Assembly: GCA_003499955.1 (NCBI GenBank)
Contig: DNRP01000137.1
Span: 1 to 17,788 of the forward strand
Origin: Cyanobacteria bacterium UBA9971
GTDB taxonomy: Bacteria > Cyanobacteriota > Vampirovibrionia > Gastranaerophilales > UBA9971
Direction: 5' to 3'
DNA length: 17,788 bases
Position numbers and translations under genes: made by a program. Shown in pieces: positions 1 through 7,196 of this stretch (its first letter is position 1; each line of letters starts with the position of its first letter). The notes below the pieces were generated by a model, which was given only the letters and a program-made list of their open reading frames with translations, was not told the origin of the DNA and made no database searches.

Positions 1-395
1 GTCGGGTTTTCCAGCACTGTATGCAAATTTGTAATAACAGGCATTTTTAAAAATTGAAGCATATGCAAAATATGCGAGCCGTCTTCTCCCCCAAAAATCC
101 CGTATTCATGCTGCACAATAGCAGCTTCATACTGGTTTGCGTTTAAATAATCCGCCGCCCAGAAATAATCGGCTTGAACATTTTGTCTGACTCTAAATTT
201 CACTTGAGGCGGATAATTATGCCCTTCAGGAATATCATCCATGGCAACATTTATTAAATTTTCAGGTATTGCTAATTCTCGTGCCAGCGATTGGCTCAAG
301 TCTGTAGTAAAAGTTGCTATTCCACATTGTCGCGGCAAATAATTGCCAATTACGGCAATTTTTCCGATATTTTCAATTTTTCTCGGATTCATCAT
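1..395 (-). CDS. GT4-type glycosyltransferase, N-terminal part (cut by window edge)
   Basis: The reverse strand opens with two consecutive ATG codons (395 and 392) and stays open to position 1, giving about 131 N-terminal residues. The protein begins MMNPRKIENIGKIAVIGNYL and continues with PRQCGIATFT, the N-terminal Rossmann region of family 4 glycosyltransferases in which a glycine loop binds the nucleotide sugar. Further on it has VQHEYGIFGGEDG, a typical GT4 segment where a partner-facing His/Glu loop lies. No signal peptide is visible, so it should act in the cytoplasm on a lipid- or sugar-linked acceptor. It is the last gene of a minus-strand run with two GH130 proteins and another GT4, which suggests a mannose-containing glycan. 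The Shine-Dalgarno site is weak. The catalytic C-terminal half lies outside the window, so the sugar donor is unknown. Confidence 0.85.
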   Translation of the reverse strand, partial: MMNPRKIENIGKIAVIGNYLPRQCGIATFTTDLSQSLARELAIPENLINVAMDDIPEGHNYPPQVKFRVRQNVQADYFWAADYLNANQYEAAIVQHEYGIFGGEDGSHILHMLQFLKMPVITNLHTVLENP

Positions 396-433
396 ATTTT
401 TTTGTTCACTTTCTTTTATTAAATAAATAATGC

Positions 434-530
434 TGTCATTCTGAGGGCTTTAGCGTGAAGAATCTGTCCATAATGAAATTAAATCTTAAAAGCATAAAGG
501 GACAGATCCTTCGTTTCACTCAGGATGACA
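434..530. repeat. Palindromic MITE/REP-like element, copy 1
   Basis: Nested inverted repeats lie between two minus-strand genes. The outer arms are TGTCATTCTGAG (434-445) and CTCAGGATGACA (519-530), differing at one position. The inner arms are GAAGAATCTGTCC (457-469) and GGACAGATCCTTC (500-512), also with one difference; both differences leave G-U pairs in RNA. On the left the arms are separated by GGCTTTAGCGT, on the right by the unrelated GTTTCA, so the hairpin has an asymmetric internal loop. It resembles small non-coding repeats dispersed in many bacterial genomes. No coding content was seen. Confidence 0.8.
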
Positions 531-541
531 ATTTCTGTTAT

Positions 542-1978
542 TTAGCAATTTATATTGTCAAATAATTCCGTCAGAGATACCGTTACGATTCCCGAGCAAG
601 TGTCAGACATAGCATATGGGATAATTAATTCGTCATTGTGAATTATTGAGCCGCAGGAATATACTACATTTGGCACATATCCTTCGCGTTCTTCCTCAAG
701 AGGCAGAAGCAAAGGCTCCATCATACTTCCTATAACTTTGCTGGGGTCTTCGAGGTTTAAAAGAATAACTCCAATGCAATATTCGCGCATTGCCCCAACT
801 CCATGCGTAAGCAAAATCCATCCTTTTTCTGTTTCAATCGGAGAACCGCAATTGCCTATTTGCACAAATTCCCATTCGTTTTCAGGCTCTTTCAAAAGTT
901 GGGCGTTATGCCAGAAATGGATATTATCCGATGACATCAAATATAAATTTTCTCCGTCAATACGGGATATCATCATATATTGACCGTTTATTTTTCGGGG
1001 AAAAAGTGCCATACCCTTATTTTTTGAAAATTCGCCGTTTAACGTAATCATTTTAAATGTAAGAAAATCTTTGGTTTCAAGGATTTGAGGCAAAATTTTA
1101 TGCCCGTTATAAGCCGTATAAGTTGCATAATAAGTAACGATGCCGTTATCATCGACAAAACGGACAAACCTCGCATCTTCAAGCCCGTTGCTGTCATTTT
1201 GTGATGCGGGAAAAATGATTTTTTCGGACAATTCCTGATTAAGCTTAAATTGCAGTTCATAATTGGATTTAGCAAGCCATGTTATGTTTTCGCCAATATC
1301 TTTATGCTCTGAATCTACAACAATCTTAAGTACGGCAAGCAAGTCTGAAAGCAAAAATTCGTCAGACAGCAAGTCAGAGACTTTTTGCGAAATTATATTT
1401 TCGGGCTTTTGCATTTCCGCCAGTTTTAAGAAAAAAGTAGTCTTGTCATAAACAGGATTACTGGCTATTTTTGCTCTTTCGGCAAATCTGCTTACTTTAT
1501 CAAAAGTAAAATCGCCGTTTTTATCTATAATTCCGCTTCTAAATTCTATAGAAGAAATATGCCCTTCTCCCACAGACCTAAAGCTTAAAATAAACCGCAA
1601 ACTTCCTTCCGATAAAGCACTTTGATCAGGATGCGCAATTATAGAAGGATTGAAAAAAGCAGCCGCCTGAATAGAATATTCTAAAGAAAAATAAGCGCCG
1701 AGAAGCTCTCTTCTGCTATTACTGATTTGTGTATTTTGGGGAATATATTTTTTTATTTCATTATAATTTTTATCAAATGCATCCCATATATTTTTATGTC
1801 GACTGGAAAAACTTGTAATAACTCTGTCTAATTCTTGTTTTGCTTTTTCTTCCGACAGGCTTAAAACTCGTTTTATAATTCGTTCTACACGCTCTTTTTC
1901 TACAGGAATATGCGGTTTTATAATAACCCGTGAATGATCCGGCTGGAATTTTTTCTTTATCCTTTTAACATTTATCAA
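542..1978 (-). CDS. GH130 family glycoside phosphorylase/hydrolase, long form
   Basis: This 478-residue protein starts at TTG (1978), chosen because AAGGAG lies 6 nt upstream. Residues 1-110 are charged and have no signal peptide. From about 110 onward it follows the five-bladed beta-propeller GH130 pattern: RSVGEGHISSIEFRSG (134-149), GLEDAR (265-270) with D268 as the likely catalytic Asp, YTAY (287-290), ALFPRKING (324-332), THG (391-393) and EGYVPNVVY (432-440). Known GH130 members phosphorolyse or hydrolyse beta-mannosides. Where the shorter neighbour has K195 in MKIG, this protein has Q373 in VQIG. That Lys probably helps bind phosphate in characterised phosphorylases, so this copy may be a hydrolase or have different specificity. 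Family assignment is firm; the reaction is not. Confidence 0.88.
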   Translation of the reverse strand: MINVKRIKKKFQPDHSRVIIKPHIPVEKERVERIIKRVLSLSEEKAKQELDRVITSFSSRHKNIWDAFDKNYNEIKKYIPQNTQISNSRRELLGAYFSLEYSIQAAAFFNPSIIAHPDQSALSEGSLRFILSFRSVGEGHISSIEFRSGIIDKNGDFTFDKVSRFAERAKIASNPVYDKTTFFLKLAEMQKPENIISQKVSDLLSDEFLLSDLLAVLKIVVDSEHKDIGENITWLAKSNYELQFKLNQELSEKIIFPASQNDSNGLEDARFVRFVDDNGIVTYYATYTAYNGHKILPQILETKDFLTFKMITLNGEFSKNKGMALFPRKINGQYMMISRIDGENLYLMSSDNIHFWHNAQLLKEPENEWEFVQIGNCGSPIETEKGWILLTHGVGAMREYCIGVILLNLEDPSKVIGSMMEPLLLPLEEEREGYVPNVVYSCGSIIHNDELIIPYAMSDTCSGIVTVSLTELFDNINC

Positions 1979-1995
1979 ATATTTCTCCTTTTCTT

Positions 1996-2085
1996 AAATT
2001 GTCATTGCGAGGAGGGCTTTAGCCTGACGAAGCAATCTAAATCATTGCTTTTTGGATTGCTTCGCTTCGCTCGCAATGACAATTT
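1996..2085. repeat. Palindromic MITE/REP-like element, copy 2
   Basis: The outer arms AAATTGTCATTGCGAG (1996-2011) and CTCGCAATGACAATTT (2070-2085) match perfectly over 16 bp. The inner arms CGAAGCAATC (2028-2037) and GATTGCTTCG (2055-2064) match over 10 bp. The left spacer (2012-2027) carries GAGGGCTTTAGCCTGA, whereas the right spacer is only CTTCG, the same asymmetry as in the copy at 434-530. It fills nearly all of the gap between the two GH130 genes. The CATTGCGAG...GAAGCAATC wording is a widespread type of bacterial dispersed repeat. In RNA it would form a strong hairpin between the two cistrons and could cause 3'-end stabilisation or partial termination. Confidence 0.85.
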
Positions 2086-2088
2086 CGG

Positions 2089-3024
2089 CTATACCGGCTT
2101 GCGCGGATTTTTAAGACACATTTCAACTAAATCGTTTATATTGGCAGTTCCTACGCACATAACACTGTCCGCTCCGCCCCAGTAAATTTTTACGCTGCCG
2201 TCGTTTTCTGCAACTGCCCCACAGGTGAAAACAACGTTTGTAACATAACCTGTAATTTCCCACGGGTCTTCGGGCTGCAAAATCCATTCATCAGCAACGC
2301 CAATAATTTTTGACGGGTCTTCCAAATCGTGCAGTGCAACACCTAAGCGATAAACAACTCCCGACATGGTTTCAAAAACGCCGTGATAAATGTTCAGCCA
2401 GCCGTTTTCGGTTTTGATAGGAGTTGCTCCGGGGCCGATTTTCATTTCGTCCCAGTGATAGGTTTCGGGTTTGATAATCAATTTTGAATTTCCCCAATGC
2501 ACCAAATCAGGCGAATAAGAAATCCATATTGACCATTTAGAAATTTCAGAATGCGGTCTGTCCAGTCTGACGTATAAACCGTTAATTTTTTCGGGAAAAA
2601 TCACGACGTTTCGCAAATCCGACTGCGTAATCAAAGAAATTCTTTCAACAGTCTTAAAGTCTTTTGTTTTTGCAAGTCCGATACGAACTCCGTGCCGTGA
2701 ATACGCGCTATAAGTAAGCAAAAAATCATCATCAATCTGACTTATACGAACATCTTCCACTCCATATTCTTCGTATTCCCCGAAAACAGTATCGGATGAC
2801 GGTGTCAAAAACGGTTCAGCCCCAACTTTAAAATTATAGCCGTCTTCGCTTTCTGCTATGCCTATTACAGACCGCCCGTTATGCAAATGCGACCTGAACA
2901 GCATAATATATTTGTCTTTATACTTAACAACACCTGCATTATGCACAGTAGCGACAGTATACGGCACATCGTCTTTTGTCAAAATAGGATTATTTTTGTA
3001 TCTCGTGACTATCGGATTATTCAC
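2089..3024 (-). CDS. GH130 family beta-mannoside phosphorylase-like protein
   Basis: This 311-residue protein has the usual length of a single-domain GH130 enzyme and lacks a signal peptide, so it is cytoplasmic. It shows RYKNNPIL near the N terminus, MLFRS (41-45), GVEDVR (88-93) with D91 as the likely catalytic acid, PEKING (144-149), MKIGPGATPI (194-203), NIYHG (211-215) and ITGYVTNVVF (257-266). K195 and H214 match positions that bind phosphate in characterised GH130 phosphorylases, so phosphorolysis of a beta-mannoside to mannose-1-phosphate is the favoured inference. Linkage specificity cannot be read. The GTG start overlaps the TAG stop of the upstream glycosyltransferase by one base, and GGGAGAG lies 7 nt upstream, so the two are translationally coupled. 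Confidence 0.88.
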   Translation of the reverse strand: MNNPIVTRYKNNPILTKDDVPYTVATVHNAGVVKYKDKYIMLFRSHLHNGRSVIGIAESEDGYNFKVGAEPFLTPSSDTVFGEYEEYGVEDVRISQIDDDFLLTYSAYSRHGVRIGLAKTKDFKTVERISLITQSDLRNVVIFPEKINGLYVRLDRPHSEISKWSIWISYSPDLVHWGNSKLIIKPETYHWDEMKIGPGATPIKTENGWLNIYHGVFETMSGVVYRLGVALHDLEDPSKIIGVADEWILQPEDPWEITGYVTNVVFTCGAVAENDGSVKIYWGGADSVMCVGTANINDLVEMCLKNPRKPV

Positions 3025-4379
3025 TAATTAACTCTCCCATACTTGTCTTCAAATCTTTCTATATCGTCTTCGCCGAAATAATCTCCGCGTTGAACTTCAA
3101 TAAAAATCATGTTTTGATTGCTTGTATTTTCGATTCTATGCTTTGCCCCCAGAGGAATATCAATGCTTTCTCCCGCACTTAACTTTATTTTCTGGTCTTC
3201 CAGAGTAACAACAGCTTCCCCTGAAACTATTTGCCAATGCTCAGACCTGAGTTTATGTCTTTGCAAACTTAATTCACCTTTTGGAAAAACTTCTATTTTT
3301 TTAACTTTATAATCAGGTTTGTCAGAAAGAACTTCGTAATTTCCCCACGGGCGTTTGTCTTCGCGCTTATTCAAGTCAATAATTTTTTCATAAACTTTGA
3401 TATAATCTTCAACCATTCTTTCTACGGTAAATCTTTGCTCTACAGTATTTCTGCAATCTTGGCGGTCTATTTCGGGGATTTTTGCGAGTGCAACAACAGC
3501 TTCTTCGACATCAGAAACAATAAACCCGTTTTTGCCTGATTCTATTAATTCCGGCATACTTCCTTTGTTAAAGGCAACTACAGGAGTACCACACGCCATT
3601 GACTCTATCACAGAAAGCCCAAACGGCTCTGCGAAAAATATCGGATGTAACAACGCATAGGCTCCTCTTAATAATTTATCTCTTTGTTCTGCACCAACGC
3701 TACCTGCATAAACTGTATCCCCTCCAAGATGCGGAGCAATTTCTTTATGAAAATAATCTTCATTTTGGATTATTCCCGCCATTATTAATTTTTTACCAAA
3801 AGTTTTAGCGATTTGAATTGCTTCGGCTGCGCCTTTATCAGGATGCATACGCCCGAAAAATAACAAATAGTCGCCAATTTCTTTCTTAAACGTAAATTGC
3901 TCAAGATTTATCCCGTGATAAACAGTATCAATATAATCAAGCTTATCAGAGCGATCAGAATTACTTATAGAAACGTAATAATTATTTTTATTATTATATT
4001 TTTCATAAACAGGCAAGATTTTATTAGAAGAAAACCCGTGAATAGTTGTTAATACTGGAGTTTTAACCAAATTACTATAACTAAGCGGCAAAAAATCGAA
4101 ATTATTATGTATCAAATCAAATTCATCAGCCCGCTCAAAAACCTCGGAAATATGAAGACATTCCCAAGCTTTAGGCTCGATTGTTTTATCTTCTTCGTAT
4201 CCTTGTTTACATACCGCACTAAGCTTCCCTGCCGTTAAAGAATCTTCTGTGGCGAATAAAGTTACGTCTATTCCTTTTTTCACCAGCCCTTCACAAAGCA
4301 GCGAAGCAATATTTTCCCAAGGACCATAATGCGTTGGCGGTGTTCTCCACGCAATAGGTGACAGCAGAGCTATTTTCAT
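3024..4379 (-). CDS. GT4 glycosyltransferase fused to type II mannose-6-phosphate isomerase-like cupin
   Basis: This is a two-domain protein of 451 residues. Residues 1-335 form a GT4 transferase: MKIALLSPIAWRTPPTHYGP with the N-terminal loop, FFGRMHPDKG (174-183), and the EX7E motif EPFGLSVIE (251-259) that binds the nucleotide-sugar donor. Residues 343-451 match the C-terminal cupin of ManC/AlgA-type bifunctional enzymes: RPWGNYEVL, then SLQRHKLRSEHW (371-382), PLGAKH (409-414), IEVQRGDYFGEDD and RFEDKYGR. Q373, H375, E380 and H414 are the expected metal ligands and all are present, so the cupin may interconvert mannose-6-phosphate and fructose-6-phosphate. The guanylyltransferase domain normally joined to this cupin is absent; a GT4 domain occupies its place. 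It is the first gene of the minus-strand cluster. GAGGA lies 12 nt before the ATG. Confidence 0.88.
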   Translation of the reverse strand: MKIALLSPIAWRTPPTHYGPWENIASLLCEGLVKKGIDVTLFATEDSLTAGKLSAVCKQGYEEDKTIEPKAWECLHISEVFERADEFDLIHNNFDFLPLSYSNLVKTPVLTTIHGFSSNKILPVYEKYNNKNNYYVSISNSDRSDKLDYIDTVYHGINLEQFTFKKEIGDYLLFFGRMHPDKGAAEAIQIAKTFGKKLIMAGIIQNEDYFHKEIAPHLGGDTVYAGSVGAEQRDKLLRGAYALLHPIFFAEPFGLSVIESMACGTPVVAFNKGSMPELIESGKNGFIVSDVEEAVVALAKIPEIDRQDCRNTVEQRFTVERMVEDYIKVYEKIIDLNKREDKRPWGNYEVLSDKPDYKVKKIEVFPKGELSLQRHKLRSEHWQIVSGEAVVTLEDQKIKLSAGESIDIPLGAKHRIENTSNQNMIFIEVQRGDYFGEDDIERFEDKYGRVN

Positions 4380-4641
4380 ATTTAATTTTTTCCTCGCATT
4401 TAATTAATAAATTCTGTGTTATATCCAGAAGCACAAGTTATACAGCCTTTTCTGAATAGCGAGGCTTGATCGTTTCAAACTGATTTATTATAACAATTTA
4501 AAATTTGTATTTTTTCTTCTTCAGAAGAATAAACATTAAATTTATTAATAAAGAAGGTTGTTTGAGTAGATAAAATAGTATTTTTTATAAATTATTATTA
4601 TTCTTATATTAGCATACATTTTACTTAAAAAATTTATTAGT
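4380..4641. other. Intergenic region between the glycan cluster and deoC
   Basis: This is A/T-rich, non-coding sequence upstream of the GT4-cupin gene and downstream of deoC, both on the minus strand. It contains the candidate promoter at 4487-4495 and runs of A/T without a convincing open frame. I saw no tRNA, riboswitch or further strong hairpin in it. Confidence 0.5.
4487..4495 (-). promoter_or_regulatory. Candidate extended -10 promoter of the minus-strand glycan cluster
   Basis: On the reverse strand the sequence reads TGTTATAAT, an exact extended -10 element (TGN plus TATAAT). No good -35 hexamer precedes it; the expected position is A-rich. The predicted transcript would start near 4480 and carry a leader of about 100 nt before the GT4-cupin ATG at 4379. 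This is a motif match only, in an A/T-rich region where such matches occur by chance. Confidence 0.35.
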
Positions 4642-4689
4642 ATATTTTAATCATTTCGAGAGCTAAAGCCCTCGAAATGATTAAAATAT
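4642..4689. repeat. Perfect 19-bp inverted repeat at the deoC 3' end (repeat family copy 3, possible terminator)
   Basis: The arms ATATTTTAATCATTTCGAG (4642-4660) and CTCGAAATGATTAAAATAT (4671-4689) are perfect complements around a 10-nt centre. The reverse strand reads ATTTCGAGGGCTTTAGC, sharing GAGGGCTTTAGC with the copies at 434-530 and 1996-2085. The right arm begins on the last base of the deoC stop codon, so the hairpin follows deoC translation immediately. It could act as a terminator or 3'-end stabiliser, although the classical T-tract is replaced by an A/T-rich stem. Confidence 0.8.
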
Positions 4690-5348
4690 TATTCAGTAAT
4701 TATTTTAATTCCCGAGCTTGTTCCAATTCTACTTGCACCGGCTTTGACAAGGGCATTTGCTCCTTTAGAATCACTTACTCCACCGCTTGCTTTGACAAAA
4801 AGACCAAAATCTTTAACGGTTTCATACATAAGCTTTACGTCTTCAACAGTTGCGGGCTTGCTTTCTTTTAGTACACCTGTTGAAGTTTTTACACAATCAG
4901 CCCCTGCTTCTACAGAAAGCTTACAAGCAATAACTTTTTCTTCGTCTGTTAAAAGACCAGTTTCGATAATTACTTTTAACTTAGCTGCCGCTCCATGACA
5001 CAAATCTGCTAATTTTTTGATTTCATCTTTAACAAGCTCAAGATTGCCTTCTTTTAAAGCGCCGACGTTTATAACCATATCAATTTCATTTGCGCCGTCA
5101 GCAAGGCATTTTTTTGTTTCTTCAACTTTTATTTCAGTATAAGTAGCCCCATGCGGAAACCCTGTTACCGCGGCAACTTTTACATCAGCGCCTTTAAGCG
5201 CTTCCACCGCGTTTTTTGTTTGAATCGGCTGAACGCATACAGCGTAAAAACCGTATTCTTTAGCTTCATTGCATAATTTTTCAACGTCTTTTTTTGTGGC
5301 CGCCGATGAAAGTAAGGTATGGTCAACGTATTTTGCCAAATTTGTCAT
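4689..5348 (-). CDS. deoC: Deoxyribose-phosphate aldolase
   Basis: This 219-residue class I aldolase cleaves 2-deoxyribose-5-phosphate to glyceraldehyde-3-phosphate and acetaldehyde in cytoplasmic deoxynucleoside catabolism. It has the family length and motifs: YVDHTLL (7-13), VTGFPHG (61-67), EIDMVIN (88-94) with D90, DCVKTSTG (151-158) with K154 as the Schiff-base lysine, and VKASGG (185-190) with K186 as the second active-site lysine. All catalytic residues are intact. The ATG at 5348 has GGAGA 7 nt upstream. It stands alone between the glycan cluster and the divergent SpoIID/LytB gene, and no other nucleoside-catabolism gene is visible, so it is probably transcribed by itself and ended by the hairpin at 4642-4689. 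Confidence 0.97.
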   Translation of the reverse strand: MTNLAKYVDHTLLSSAATKKDVEKLCNEAKEYGFYAVCVQPIQTKNAVEALKGADVKVAAVTGFPHGATYTEIKVEETKKCLADGANEIDMVINVGALKEGNLELVKDEIKKLADLCHGAAAKLKVIIETGLLTDEEKVIACKLSVEAGADCVKTSTGVLKESKPATVEDVKLMYETVKDFGLFVKASGGVSDSKGANALVKAGASRIGTSSGIKIITE

Positions 5349-5438
5349 TTTTTATTCTCCAAACACTCTACTGCTTACTACTTTGTTAATGAATAAATAT
5401 TATCAGAAAAATCAATCAAAGCATTATTTTTATTCAGG

Positions 5439-5444
5439 TATAAT
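5439..5444 (+). promoter_or_regulatory. Candidate -10 hexamer for the SpoIID/LytB gene
   Basis: TATAAT occurs 33 nt before the ATG at 5478, a suitable distance for a short leader. The sequence 17 nt further upstream (TCAAAG) is a poor -35 match. A tiny ATG-AAA-AAA-TGA frame at 5470-5481 overlaps the true start by 4 bases (ATGA) and might influence initiation. Motif-level evidence only. Confidence 0.35.
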
Positions 5445-5477
5445 TTAAACTAGTTAACAATATTTTCGGATGAAAAA

Positions 5478-7154
5478 ATGAAAATAAAGTTTTTAATAAT
5501 TTTAATATTAGTTGTCTTAATTCTTGTAGGTTTTAAAAAATCTTTTGCGCAAGAAGCGGATCAATGTCTAATTTCTGAAACCGGTGATTTAATAAGGGTC
5601 GGCATAAGCACGAATGATTTCAGCTCACTTGAATACAAAGAAATAAGCATCACTTCCGATGCGGGTTTTATAGCAACTGATAAAAATTCAAACACAGAAG
5701 TAGTAAAAGCTTCTCCAAAAGATGTCTTGAAGTTTCAAATAATTAATGACGGTTTTATTATTTACCAAAACAATACTAAAAAAACAGCAAATATTGTCGG
5801 ACCAATTGAATTAGTAGCCGAAAACAATTACCCCCTCCAAATAGTTGGTTTGAAAAGAAAAGGAAAACAGGCTGCGTACAGAGGAATTATTGAAATTACA
5901 AAAACACCTAAAAAAACAAATAAATTGTCTGTTATAAACGTACTTCCGCTTGAAGAATATTTAAGAGGAGTTGTTCCTAATGAACTTCCCGTTTCTTTTG
6001 GGTTGGAAGCTTTAAAGGCGCAGGCTGTAGCCGCAAGAAATTACGCATTAAGACCCAGAGATAAAGTTAATCCGCTCTATAATGTATGTGATTCTGTGCA
6101 ATCGCAGGTTTATTTTGGGGCAAATACCGAGAGTTCTCTTTCTGATCAGGCAATAAAAGAAACTAAAGGACTTTTGGCGCTTTATGACGGTGAGCCAATC
6201 CTTGCTTTATACAGTTCAACCGCGGGTGGCTATACAGAAAATTATGAAAACGCTTTTTCAGAGCCAGGGAGTGAAAAATTTCCCGCAAAACCTTTGCCTT
6301 ATTTAAAAGGAAAGCCTGATACGGAAGGAACTCCCTGTTTAACCGGGGAAGAGTCCGCAAGAAATTTTTATACCTCGTCGCCTTCGACATTTGATAATAA
6401 TTCAGGATATTTTAGATGGACAAGAGTCTGGACAGAAGAAGAATTAAGAAAAGAATTAAATCAAAGTTTTGGTAAATTTTCTAAATCCAGCCTTATATCC
6501 CCCGCCTTTCAAAAAGGCATTGATATAGGCAAAATAAAAAATCTGGAAGTTTTATCCAGAGGGGTTTCGGGAAAAGCGATAGAACTTTGTATCACGACAG
6601 AAAAAGGCTCATGGTCTGTTAAGAAAGAACTTTTGATAAGAAGGGTTTTGACTAATCAGGGAAAAGCTTTGCCTAGTGCGAATATTATTTTTAATAATAC
6701 TAATGACGAAAATGGAAATCTTTTAAAAATAGAAGCTGTCGGCGGAGGACTCGGGCATGGAGTCGGAATGAGCCAGTACGGCGCAGGTTTTATGTCAAAA
6801 AACGGCTATACTTTTGAGCAAATTCTTCAACATTATTATGATGGTGTTTCTATCGGAACCAGGCCTGTTGTTATAGGGTCAGAAAACATATCATCATCTG
6901 CAAGACAGCAATTTTTTGCTCCTTACGGCAAAGCTGACCTCATTATAGAGAATAAAGACTTAATCAACAACTTTGATTTTATGATAAATTCTAAGAAGAT
7001 AAGTTTAAATAAAGATTATCTCCCATCCGGGAAAATCAGGATGCCTCTTGATAATTTGCTTAATAAGGGTTTAAACGAAATAGTGTTTTTTCCTCTTGAG
7101 AAAACAGAAGGAAAAAACGTAAAAGTCAGGGTCGAAGTTTTTAAACATAAATAG
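5478..7154 (+). CDS. SpoIID/LytB domain protein (peptidoglycan lytic transglycosylase/amidase-enhancer type)
   Basis: This 558-residue exported protein has a hydrophobic N-terminal segment (residues 4-19) ending near SFAQ (22-25), consistent with a signal peptide or anchor. The SpoIID domain covers about 150-450: LPLEEYLRGVVPNELP (156-171), where E169 aligns with the catalytic Glu of SpoIID, then ALKAQAVAARNYAL (178-191), SSTAGGYTENYENAF (246-260) and GHGVGMSQYGAGF (426-438). In SpoIID this domain cleaves glycan strands lacking stem peptides. A further ~100 residues after 455 look beta-rich and unassigned. Homologues are common in non-sporulating bacteria, so it does not imply sporulation. 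It sits 42 bp before murJ on the same strand, suggesting an envelope operon. The SD site is weak. Confidence 0.9.
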   Translation: MKIKFLIILILVVLILVGFKKSFAQEADQCLISETGDLIRVGISTNDFSSLEYKEISITSDAGFIATDKNSNTEVVKASPKDVLKFQIINDGFIIYQNNTKKTANIVGPIELVAENNYPLQIVGLKRKGKQAAYRGIIEITKTPKKTNKLSVINVLPLEEYLRGVVPNELPVSFGLEALKAQAVAARNYALRPRDKVNPLYNVCDSVQSQVYFGANTESSLSDQAIKETKGLLALYDGEPILALYSSTAGGYTENYENAFSEPGSEKFPAKPLPYLKGKPDTEGTPCLTGEESARNFYTSSPSTFDNNSGYFRWTRVWTEEELRKELNQSFGKFSKSSLISPAFQKGIDIGKIKNLEVLSRGVSGKAIELCITTEKGSWSVKKELLIRRVLTNQGKALPSANIIFNNTNDENGNLLKIEAVGGGLGHGVGMSQYGAGFMSKNGYTFEQILQHYYDGVSIGTRPVVIGSENISSSARQQFFAPYGKADLIIENKDLINNFDFMINSKKISLNKDYLPSGKIRMPLDNLLNKGLNEIVFFPLEKTEGKNVKVRVEVFKHK

Positions 7155-7196
7155 TAATTGAATATGGGATTGGCGTAAGGGTTAAGAATCAATAAT

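Noticed and set aside
738..1451. Plus-strand open frames inside the long GH130 gene, and similar antisense frames elsewhere
   Set aside because: They are shadows of real genes: they lack Shine-Dalgarno sites and family motifs and overlap strongly supported coding sequence.
1934..2185. Plus-strand frame of 83 codons across the second palindromic repeat
   Set aside because: Its sequence is composed of the repeat plus antisense of the two GH130 genes and has no protein-like motif.
5478..7154. Evidence for endospore formation
   Set aside because: SpoIID/LytB proteins occur widely in non-sporulating bacteria, including diderms, and no other sporulation gene is seen.
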